This document shows positions 34,571 to 44,270 of a stretch of DNA of 64,000 nt, piece after piece. How positions within the stretch are numbered: the first letter of the stretch is position 1; each line of letters begins with the position of its first letter. The stretch is from Scolanthus callimorphus (taxonomy: Eukaryota > Cnidaria > Anthozoa > Actiniaria > Edwardsiidae), in contig CM066925.1 of the NCBI GenBank assembly GCA_033964015.1, forward strand, positions 12,570,204 through 12,634,203, written 5' to 3'. Both the position numbers and the translations under genes were made by a program. The notes below the pieces were generated by a model. The model saw only the letters and a list, made by a program, of their open reading frames with translations. It was not told the DNA's origin and did no database searches.

Positions 34571-36589
34571 ACATGAAAAGACGCCGATTAGCAGTGAGCG
34601 CTTCCTTGCATCTGATGCCAAACACACTCGCTCTTGTTTACTTATCATCTTTGGCTCTTCTATCTTTCAACGCAAAAAACGTCTAGAAAGATGAAACGTT
34701 CATTAGCAACAGTCTCGAAAGTTTCAAGTAAATGTTGTATTAAACCACTTCAGGCTTTCAGTCGGTTTGTAACATTTTTGTCCGCTATTACCTTTGCAAC
34801 CGCTTTAAAGTATCCACGCCGTGAAGTTCGAAGAATTTACCAGGCGACTTTCAAATGGACTATCAATATATTCTTGTTTTGTTTAAGACGACACCCAAGG
34901 TAAAGTGAACTAAATCTGTACTGGAAAAAGAGAATAAAACTAATCGGGCCGGATAAAAATTAAAGCTTGAATAGATGATTATTACTATGATCTCAAGAAG
35001 TTTTTTGCGCAATAATCTACACCCGTTGTTTGGAATGCAAAAAAGTGTTTTTTCTTGCACGTGTCCATCTTATTGTAACATATTTTTCTTCCTGCTAAGC
35101 CCGGGCGTGTTAATTGTTTATATGGTACCTATAGCACTGGCAGGGTGTTAAAGAAATGTGAAACAGGTTCGACAAAAATTGCCGAAATTAAATGTTGCTA
35201 CGGCAAAATGACTATGTGATCACATGAATGACTCCTGAATCACTTTTTTGTGAAACATTTCCTGTGGTTAAACCTTTAATGCATTTCTCAGAGATAAATA
35301 TTTGGAGATTTCTTATATAGACACCAAGATTTAACCACTCTTTCCTCTATCTCGATAATCCTGAGGTTGAAATTCTTATCAACATCAAGACAAATATGCA
35401 TTGGACCGTTTAATCCATGATTGGAGACCGAGTCTTCTCTCTCGACTAAAAAATGTGCAACATTTTGTTTTCGTATAACCGTTTTTGTTTTTGTTTTTAC
35501 TTAACTGCAAATTCTCGCGGTCAGGTTAACAAATAAATGAACAATTACAAGAAACAAGAAAGACGACGTGTAACAGAACGATATTGTATTACTTTTAGGG
35601 TGCTAACGTACGCGAAAAACATCGTTGATCGCATAAAACATTATTTGCCGATCAACAGCACTCGAATTAGGAAAGCGTTCTTTACCCTGAATGATAAAAT
35701 CTTAATCTTGTAAACCTTGCATTTTACTAAATGCAATGAAGTAAAAATAAGAAGTTCTAAGACAGAAACTCCTTTACCTTGACTGGTTGTCCTTCGCGTT
35801 CTGCCAAACAAACGTATTTTCTTTTCGTTTTAATTCTCTATGCTTCTTGTGGCTGTTTTCGTAGCTAGAGGAATAAAGGTAGGCTCACTTATTGAGGGTG
35901 GAAGAACACAAAGAAATAAATGAAATACCTGACAAAATTACATCTCGCCCTTCCCTGCAGCTGCCACAATTTCCTTTCCTAATTCACTGAATCAATTTTC
36001 TAGACATTCTACAGATTATTATTTACCATAATAAATTAAAAATAGCGTTGTTGTTCAAACAGCACGATCGATGTCCCTAACAGCTCAAGGGTTTTTTCTA
36101 ATTATGAACATGATGTCGAAAGAGGGGATATTCAATCTTACCGAAAAAAAGGCTTGAAATTGTCATTACAACTATACACTACCTCAACCGCAAGGAATGA
36201 TTTAAAACAAAAACTCCCTGTTTATCGAGGAACACTTGTTTACTTAAAAATATACATGGTATGATCAGCAGCCTTTATCTTTGCGCAGGCAGTTTTTGTA
36301 ACATTGAAATGAAAACATTTGGCTGTTTTACGAGGTTAAGTAAGTTTTTTCTAGAAAGTAATTATCCGATGCATGCACAAAAAAAAAGTAAAAATCTTAA
36401 GCATTTACGACAGTTGTTTACCTTCCTTAAGTATGATATTGTAATGCAAATGCAATGCAGAAATGAGGAAATGCGAAATGTCACAGTTAACTGGAATCCA
36501 GTGTTTTATTACTTTCTTTCTTTCTGTGAAAAGAGAAATATATAATTAACTATATATTTTTAAAGAAAGAAAAGAAAACAAAAAAAGGG

Positions 36590-36765
36590 AACATTTTTGT
36601 GGTAGCATAAAACTTTCTAGGAAAGAAAACTGACCCAATTTCAATTGATTTTTAAAGTTGACAATAATAATAATAATAATATAATAATAAGAATAACGTT
36701 TTTGCAGTAGCATAAATCTTTCTAGGAAATAAACTGACACAATTTCAATTGATTTTTAAAGTTTT
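36590..36765. repeat. Local duplication around a (TAA)n microsatellite
   Basis: Two copies of a segment of about 60 bp (GTAGCATAAA, CTTTCTAGGAAA, CAATTTCAATTGATTTTTAA) flank a (TAATAA)n tract at 36664-36690. It is non-coding. Confidence 0.7.
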
Positions 36766-37368
36766 CCTAGTGCTTATATCAGCGTTCTAAGCACTTTACA
36801 ATAATGGACAAGTAACTCGCACAAGTACTAAAATTCTAGGCAAAGTGTTGTGCCTCAAAGATTTTGGTCGCAGTAGCGCCAAATAGGTTTACCACCGTTT
36901 TGCTTTTTCTGCTTCTGTCTTAGACTCTAGGGTTTGCGAATTGATTCTTCCTACAAAACTTTGCCACAGAAGACAGCCCAAAGACTGCTTGATGGCACCT
37001 TGTGTGTTTTGGTCAGCTGATAAAGTTTTAGTTTGCCGTCAAAGTGACGATTGCATTAGGGAATACCTTTTCTGGCACATTTTGAACGCCTCCAAAGTCA
37101 CAAAGTGCACGACCCTTGCCTTTCTTTCCAAAATATTTTTTCAAAATGACAGAAAATGAAGTGATAGAATTGATCAATTACTGGACATAATTACTTGTAA
37201 CATGCAAGTTCTAAAGTGGGCTAACTGCCCATATTGTAGATATACAGTATGATACATTTGTAGACATATATCTACAAATATGTGCAGTTATAGTCCACTT
37301 TACAAACCTGTCAACCCAACTTTGTCAAAATTATTGAGATTCTCACTCACATGGCAGGTAAATACACA

Positions 37369-37648
37369 TAGGCGGCAGACCCGGGGGGGGCAGGGGGTGC
37401 TCGAGCACCCCCACTTTTGAAGCTAGATATATTTTTTGTATTTACACGTAGAAAAGAAGAACAGAAACATGTCCTTTTTGTTTCTGTTTTGACATTAGGT
37501 CAGAGAGCGTTGGGCATATAATTACATTGTGACATATTTTAGTCATCAAAATGTATATGAGGTAAAAACATGAAAAAAAAGTTATGTGTCCACTTCATTT
37601 TTTGCCTCTTCGGCACCCCAACTTTTTAGGGTGCTCCGCCGCCCCTGA
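37369..37648. mobile_element. Inserted element with AGGCGGC...GCCGCCCCT ends
   Basis: It begins AGGCGGCAGACCCGGGGG and ends CTCCGCCGCCCCTG, and is absent from the paralogous site near 48.4 kb. GTGCTCGAGCACCCCCAC lies just inside. About 280 bp, non-coding. The exact ends are uncertain by a few bases. Confidence 0.6.
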
Positions 37649-37692
37649 TACAGAAAATGTATGAAAAAATCCTGAGAGTGTCAATGCGGGTG

Positions 37693-37798
37693 CAGGGGCG
37701 TAGCCAGGGGGGGTCCAGGGGGGCCTGGGCCCCCCCCTTTCTCGGAAATTTTCCCATACATTTACTGTATTTCTTGGCTACGCCGTTGGGGTGAAATA
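37693..37798. mobile_element. hAT-like MITE inserted in repeat Y
   Basis: It starts CAGGGGCGTAGCCAGG and ends TTGGCTACGCCGTTG, with GGGTG on both sides. The 48-kb paralogue has a single uninterrupted GCGGGTGAAATACAG. It belongs to the same end family as 15677-15827. Confidence 0.7.
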
Positions 37799-38849
37799 CA
37801 GTAAAATTAATGTATGTCATTTTCACAATCCTTATGCGGGTGACAGGCTTCAAAATCTTGTGACACCCACCTAATGCAGGTGAGTTGACAGCTATGACTT
37901 TAGAACCTGAAGACTGCAAATCATTATTTCCAGTATTTGACTAATTCTATCACTTCATGTATACTTTACTGGATAATTTATCTTTCCCACGACCTGCGCA
38001 TCAGACTTCTCATTAGCCTAGAGCATTCAATGGGGAACTGGAAGGTAGTGGGTCAAGTCCCATCTTTTTAAAATAAATAAAAGATACAAGAAAACCCCTA
38101 ATTTAGGTTCTTTTCTACCCCAAATAACCTCATCTTATTCTGGAAACAGATAACAAACATCAGTATTTTTTAATCAATAACTGATTTTGTAATTTCTTTC
38201 CTCAGCTCAAGGGTGTCGCAACTTTTTGGTTGAAAGCTGTTTTGAAAATTAAAAATATCAAAATCCGATATTCCTTCTTTTGTAGTTCTTACTAGATCAT
38301 CAATTTAGTGCTTTTCATACCTGTTATTTATTAAGCGTTTCTAGGATTTTACACTAAGTGTTCATAATTAGAACATTTTCTTTATTAGATAACAGGTTTA
38401 TGTAAACACTACTCTTAAGTAATTAGTTATTAGTTGGACTCCTTCCTAACATAGTTTATAGAGTGTGATTGTACTACTAGCTAAAATGCTAATTTATTAA
38501 CCTTGGAAATAAAAATTTCACTGTTTCCACTCCAAAAAGCTTGAAACCTCAAACAAACGTTGCATGGATGTTTTACATTGAAGAAATACTAACACATTTC
38601 TGACTTAATTTATTGCATTTTTCATGATACACTCTTAAATAGCCACAGCTTTAGAGCTCACTGCATGGCTAAAATTCAGTGTGAAAATAGGCTAAGGGTT
38701 AATAATAATAAAAAGACAGCAAGGTTTCTTAGCAAAGGGCAAGGCTGTGCTGAAGTCTTCTTTGAAAAAAATAATTAATCAAAGTTAGTATCCTTACACT
38801 ATTTGTAACTGACACTATTTGTAACCCCCGATACAACATGGCTAGGTGT

Positions 38850-38940
38850 CTGATACAGAATACTTATTGATCTAATTAGTATTCTGTATCTGATACAGAA
38901 TACTTATTAGACCAATTAGTATTCTGTATAGGACACCTTC
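38850..38940. repeat. Two tandem copies of a ~40-bp palindrome
   Basis: Each copy reads GATACAGAATACTTATTG then CTAATTAGTATTCTGTATC, so each can fold on itself and the pair can also fold as a larger hairpin. Outer GTGTC/GGACAC add to the symmetry. Confidence 0.7.
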
Positions 38941-39946
38941 CAGTGCAGCCCCTTAGTCTTTGAACAGTTGTAGATATTTGTTTCAAATATCCCCTACTAT
39001 CCAAAGACTGAAGGGGACCACTCTAGTGAAGTCGAAGTATGGTCTTCTCTCGTAGAGCAGTCCCTAAGAAAAGCTTCACCTCAGTGACTATATGTTGTTT
39101 TAGTCTGGCTAGTTCAATGTGGGACAGGAATCATGCCTTTAGCGCATGCTTGCTACAAAATGATTGGCGTTTTTTGTGCATCCGAAAATTCTTTCATTTT
39201 CAATGCACATTCAATTTAATATAAGTACAAAAGTTAGAATATCATAAGCACTTTACAATATTTGTGTCTATGTTGTATCGGCATCTACAACCACTCACGC
39301 TGCGCACTTGTGCTTGTATCTGCCGATGCAACATAGCCACTCATATTGTAAATAGTACTAAAGAAATTACAAAAAGCCTTTCTCATTGCAAGAACAAAAC
39401 AAATGTTTATATTGCTGTAATATTGAAGACAAGAAAATGAAACAAGTTGTAGAATCTTAATTTAGTATTACTTACATTAGATGTAGCTAACTTCCATAAA
39501 CTACAACAAATTATATTTTATATTTTTATCAAAAGCAAAAGAGAGAACAGCAAATACTCCATTTTACTGTCTGCAAGGGAAATCTCACTTTTTCAAGTGA
39601 AAATGCCTTTTAGAAATTAAGAGTGCTATAAATATTGAAGTTCAAGTTTTGAGCATTGAACCTCCTCAAGCAAATGAAAGATCTTAATTTTTGTGAGCAG
39701 ATGGCAGATGCTATCATGACATATTTGCAGAGCACTATTATAAAGTAACTTTAATCACAATTTTTGCTGTCTCAAAATCATAATTTGTTTTGTATCGCAA
39801 TTCTATGTATGTATTCTATGTACCACCCCCCTGAATTGTCCCCCCCTCCCTAGCTGCTGCCTATGTACAGTAGCACTTGTTCCTCACTTCCTCCTTCATA
39901 TGAATACTTACATTGAGTTAAACTAGCAGGATAAAACAATAACATG

Positions 39947-42390
39947 TCAGTCAGAGTCTGAATCTGAACTGGATACCTCACTCTTCTTTCTAGTCTCTTT
40001 TTTCTTGAGTGCAGCAAAGTAATCTTTGACAAGCATCTTGGGTGGGATAATATCTGAAATTGGATTTTATGTATTGTAAGTATTGTATTAGTGGTTTATT
40101 ATGGGTACAACATTACTGTCAACTGTGAAAGCCTACTTTCTAATAGCATCAGGTACCTCCTATCAAGGAACCTGGAATTTCCATAGGGGTCTCTGTGTGT
40201 TTGGCCCTGGAATTTCTAAAGGGATGTTCACTTTGTCCCTGGAATTTCCACAGGGCCTTTCAAATTACCCTAGAATTTTCACAGGGTATTCATTTGCAAC
40301 TTTGGAATTTCCTTTTTGTTTTTGTTTTTTGGAACTTTGGAATTTCCACAGGGGTCACAAGAAAACATGGAATTTCCTCAGGGGCTGCTTCAAATTTGCA
40401 CTGGTTTTATGTAGGGGCCTGGAGCGGAGCAACAAATTGAGTATAAGATGAAGTGTCTTCATGTACATTATTTCTTTCTTTTCACTTTCACATTTACCTC
40501 CTAAAAATTGCAAACAGTCTTCATCCTCCACAACTTGGGCTATATAAATATAGAAATGGAATATATAAAATTTAATGTAAAAAATATGGTTGATTATAGC
40601 CTATAGTGGCTATCATGATAATCATGATAATGAAGGGGAAGAAAAAGGCTATGATGGTGATGACAGTGGTATTATAATTCAGCTGGTGCTGTTGTGCTGA
40701 TGTTGCTGATATATACTGATGAAAATGAGGAGGATTTTAAAGATGTGGATGATGGTGGGGTGGGGTGCTGGTGATTTGGTCATCAAATGTGGTTGTGAAA
40801 CAAGCTCTTAGAAGATCTAGCCCTATCAGAATGATGCACCTCCCTGCATATCAAGGGAGATGTGAGAATAGCATGAGAAACAATAGAACAATGATGTACA
40901 TAAGCCAATAGAGTTACATCTTCTGAGCAAGCAACTACACTTCTTATTAAGTGAAATGAAAAAATGAAAACATTAGCACAGAAATGGGAAGGTCAGTTAT
41001 AGAACCATGTAAGTCAGTGCAAGAGAAAAATTGAGGCTTGAGAAAATTTTTTATATCAAGCTAGAACCTATGCTTGTTGGTCCAGAATGTTGATTCTAAA
41101 ATAAATAATTTTTAAGCTTGTTAAGAGACAAATCAAGATTTTAGCTCTTACACTGACTTATGCGCTTCTATGACCACGACCCCCCCCCCCCAAACACATA
41201 TCATGCTTGATCCCCATACTTGATCCCCCTTCTCTCCCCACACACACATATCATGTTTGATCCCCAATGCTTGATCCTTCTCCTCCCCCCCCCCCCACAC
41301 ACACACATCATGCTTGATCCCCCTACTCTGATACGTTTGCATGTGACTACAGGTCTCTTGATCACAATGGTGCTAATTTTGGCAACCAATAGACCTCTTT
41401 ACCTCAGATAATGTGGCATTCATTTGAATAATCTTTCTTTGTTTGGGTTGCTTCCATATTCATATATCCTTCAGTGCATAGCAGAAAAAACAAAGAAAGA
41501 ATACTCATGGGAATGCCATGTGACCTGAAATGGGACAACATTACGCCCAAGGTATAGAGCTCTATACTTACCCAGTGCTTTGTAAGACATGGTTTTCTTG
41601 CCTGGTTCTTCCTTTAATGCAGCTTGTGTCAGGTAGTGTATAAAGATTTCCTAGTTCATATAAAGGATGAATAAAATCTAGTTAGATGAAGCTCGCATCA
41701 TATTCAAAGTTAACAGGAAGCACACTTTGTAACCACTAAATTTGAAGCATAAAACCTAGTAATTTTCAATGCGCAACAAAGTGCTTACCAAAGTGGTTGT
41801 TGGAATTGCCCAACAATTTTGAGAAAGACCTATAGAGCAGATTTTGTATGACTGAAAAGTGCTGTGATATGGCACACGCTGTCACGGTCGCAGCACAGAA
41901 CCTGGCCTTCTGTAGATACAGAATGAAATCACGTAGTCGCAGCAACACTTTGTTGCAGCACTTCTTACAGTCATATGAAATCTGCTCTATCATCTGAAGT
42001 GCAGTTCTGTCTGGTTAAGCTTCAAAAATTTCCCAAAAGAATTCTAGTATTCCACTATGCTTCAAATGAAGTCCAGACTTTAGCAGAAATCAAATGCTTC
42101 CCTAGATCTCATTCTAAAACTTATGCTTGGATTATTCGTGCCGTATTTCGAAATCTTAGCATCTTCGAGCACACTTTTCAATTTGCCGCCAAAAAAAAAA
42201 CCAAAACAATAAACAACTTGCCCCCAAATATAAGGCAATCTAGCTAACTTACCGTCGCCCTTGTGATCAAAAACACAGATTCTTGGCTTACATTCGCTAA
42301 ATCCGGGGAGCTCTTCATAATCGTTTTGATTTTAGAAAGAGGAAACTTTGTGAGTTTGGCGTGTTCTGGACTTGCATGACCGTCCGCCAT
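39947..42390 (-). CDS. CHRAC1: CHRAC1 (CHRAC-15-like) histone-fold protein
   Basis: There are four exons in gene order: 42253-42390, 41572-41650, 40498-40539 and 39947-40053. They give 121 residues with all phases consistent and no frame break. The protein is an NF-YC/H2A-like histone fold. LTKFPLSKIKTIMKSSPDLA forms helix 1 and loop 1, and ITRATEIFIHYLTQAALK forms the long helix 2. KKTMSYKALAQVVEDED follows, with an IIPPKMLVKDYFAALKK end. The extreme C-terminus is acidic and Ser-rich (SSSDSDSD), as in CHRAC1. In animals it pairs with POLE3 in the CHRAC remodelling complex, and the related POLE4 pairs with the same partner in DNA polymerase epsilon. The strong match to the KSSPE/loop region and the short acidic tail favour CHRAC1. 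It is divergent from GEMIN7, whose start lies about 310 bases away. Confidence 0.92.
40171..40385. repeat. Minisatellite with kappa-B-like cores in CHRAC1 intron 3
   Basis: About seven irregularly spaced copies (roughly 25-45 bp apart) share the core TGGAATTTCCACAGGG with small changes. The half-palindromic GGAATTTCC resembles NF-kappa-B sites. It is non-coding. The regulatory meaning is only a possibility. Confidence 0.7.
41175..41335. repeat. Tandem repeat (~50-60 bp x 3) in CHRAC1 intron 2
   Basis: Three units contain CACACATATCATG, CTTGATCCCC and C-rich runs of up to 12. It is non-coding. Confidence 0.75.
41833..41990. mobile_element. MITE family A, copy 2, in CHRAC1 intron 1
   Basis: The ends TAGAGCAGATTTTGTATGAC and GTCATATGAAATCTGCTCTA are inverted, TA-flanked and enclose a GC-rich partly palindromic core. 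It is the same family as 18.9 and 63.5 kb. Confidence 0.75.
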
Positions 42391-42696
42391 CTTGGATTTC
42401 TATGTGAATCTGCTGTATCCGGACAGCGGATATAACCTTTGCCTCGTTCACGTGCAAAACCACAGGGTAACCACTTCATTGCGTGTGGAAAATTACTAGG
42501 TTTTATGCTTCAAATTTGCCATACTGTTTTCTTTTTCTTGTTATTTCGTCTATCTAAAGATAAATACAACTGAGTTTTGCTTTCTTCGTTAAAGTTTCAG
42601 TCTCAATTCATCATTAAATAGAAATTTGAATTGGGTATCCTGTGCTGTGAAGCACGCCTGACGGATTCTGCAACTTCACCTTTCTTTCCGAAGAAA
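42391..42696. promoter_or_regulatory. Probable bidirectional promoter of CHRAC1 and GEMIN7
   Basis: The two start codons are 306 bases apart in divergent orientation, and nothing else occupies the gap. It contains a CACGTG (GTTCACGTGCAAAACC) and no clear TATA box. An acceptor-like TTTCTTCGTTAAAGTTTCAG at 42581-42600 suggests that GEMIN7 may have a 5' UTR intron. Confidence 0.5.
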
Positions 42697-42989
42697 ATGA
42701 ATCCAGCAACAGAGAAAGACCAAGAAACCGCTCACTTTTGCGAGAAAGATTTCTCCGCTCAATCCATGCGTTATATGATAAAGAAGTTGTCTTTGCAATG
42801 CACGAGAATACGAAAGTTCGAGCGGTTTTCAGAGCGACGGACATCAAGGTCGAGAACTTTGCTGTGTCAGATCTCGAATCGCCGATCGGTGTGATACCGG
42901 AGGCCGTGCTTCGTGCATCGGATGTGCTCAGCGTTACTGCAAACATGGGGGAGGCTAGAGAAAACAGAAGCTCGGAAGACAAAAGATGA
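42697..42989 (+). CDS. GEMIN7: GEMIN7, SMN-complex Sm-like protein
   Basis: Gemin7 is a small Sm-fold protein that with Gemin6 forms part of the SMN complex assembling Sm cores on spliceosomal snRNAs. The frame LRERFLRSIHALYDKEVVFA followed by MHENTKVRAVFRATDIKVEN and SPIGVIPEAVLRASDVLS aligns along its length with the Gemin7 core, including the ATD and PIG landmarks. The natural ATG (42697, MNPATEKDQETAHF) is in another frame. Joining it to LRERF needs one extra T in the TTTT at 42735-42738, which gives 97 residues and an exact codon count. Without it there is no ATG in the core frame after the stop at 42648. I infer a homopolymer error. An upstream coding exon is the alternative. The gene is head to head with CHRAC1. 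Confidence 0.85.
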
Positions 42990-44270
42990 TGGTGATAGTT
43001 CCTGGCTGTGAAAATTCTGAAAAAATCGCTGATCTTTGCTGGTCACTAAATCGACAATAGGATTTGAGGCTCTGGATGCAGCTGAAAAATGATCATGGCG
43101 TTAGTTCCTGACAGAAGCCTATGTCAATACAGTGTATTGATATTCTTTTTCTCCCAAGAGCAATTACTCTATCGAATAATGATGTTCCTTCGCTACCAAA
43201 TCTATGAGAACCTTCAGGGCTCTGGTCATTGAAGCTTTCACTAAATCCATCTCCGGGCCCTGGCATTTTATGAAATTTTGACACTGAGTCTGTCTTAGGA
43301 AAAAATATGTAAAACAAATATACTGTATGTTTTATTGTGTGTTTCCAGAAATTATCCATACCCCCCTATGGAAGGAATCTTGTGCATGCGTCAAAGATGG
43401 TGCTTCATATGTTCATTCAAATGGAATTTCTGGTACTAAACATTATTCTATGTTGTAATGATATGGTTAATAATATTCAAGAAAACATCACATATAATTG
43501 CCAGACAGAAGCAGAACAAGCAATGTGGCAGCAAACATTTTTTGTACTATCACCAGGATAAAGATTACAACTCTGAATGAATTTGCCTCACCCTGAGACC
43601 TCTAATAGAAATTCCAGAAGTACACCAACCCTGTAATAGTAAGTTTCGAATTCTCTGCTCTACCACTGAATAGATATCGACAGCGCATAACTACAGTGGT
43701 AGCCTCAGTTTGAAGTAGAAAAAGTTGTGAATACCGATGAGAGATTGATGAAGCTTGAATTGAGACAATAGATAAACTTGAGGAAACTTTTCACACTTGT
43801 TGGTATTTACTTGACTCTTTTGACTTCAAAATGAAGCTCCCAGTGTATTTATGTGCCATTGATGCCTATTCAGTGGTATAGTGATGAAAATGGACTATTC
43901 CTCAACCCTGGAATTTATTGTGAATACCCAGCCCCTGCAGCACAGAGAACCCTAACTGTTTTCCTTTTTACTCATAGACAGACAATATTATAGTGGTGTT
44001 TAAAGACCCTAAGACTGATGGGTGTGAAAAACAGTTTCATAGCCCTCTATGCTAATGAGGTTACGGTAAAAAGAGTGAACTCAATCCATTTAAATCTCAT
44101 GGAAATTCAATCCATCATTTCGTCTAAAACAGATTTATGTGATACGAAGTCATAGAACAACAAACTTATGGTGTTATTTTGTGATAACATTGTCACACCC
44201 AATGGACACAGGGTCCTTAAAAGATAAACTAGTAATAATAGGTTAAGCTTGGATAAAGAAACTACTGCAA
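42990..44270. other. Spacer between GEMIN7 and peflin
   Basis: This is the 3' flank of both convergent genes. One minus-strand frame (about 43155-43275) has coding-like composition (MPGPGDGFSESFNDQSPEGS) but no match I recognise. Otherwise AT-rich. Confidence 0.4.
43155..43275 (-). other. Possible unrecognised exon fragment
   Basis: An open frame on the minus strand contains MPGPGDGFSESFNDQSPEGS followed by HRFGSEGTSLFDRVIALG, then basic residues. The Gly/Ser/Asp-rich composition stands out from the AT-rich surroundings. I see no clear acceptor and donor pair and no homologous family. It could be a stray exon, a retrocopy remnant or chance. Confidence 0.2.

Larger units (their letters stand above)
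37305..37915. repeat. Dispersed repeat family Y, interrupted copy
   Basis: This matches 48350-48530 through CTGTCAACCCAACTT, GAGATTCTC, CACATGGCAGGTAAA, GCGGGTGACAGGCTTCAAAA and GAGTTGACAGCTATG. The copy here is split by two insertions, 37369-37648 and 37693-37798, that are absent from the 48-kb copy. Confidence 0.75.
34571..39946. other. Intergenic region between GPCR 2 and CHRAC1
   Basis: I see no convincing exon. It contains a duplicated segment with a (TAA)n tract (36590-36765), an old repeat carrying two nested insertions (about 37305-37915) and a doubled palindrome (38850-38940). The remainder is AT-rich with short random open frames only. Confidence 0.5.

Noticed and set aside
42614..42982. 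Minus-strand 122-residue frame opposite GEMIN7
   Set aside because: It is a shadow of GEMIN7; it lacks motifs, whereas the plus strand aligns with Gemin7 throughout.
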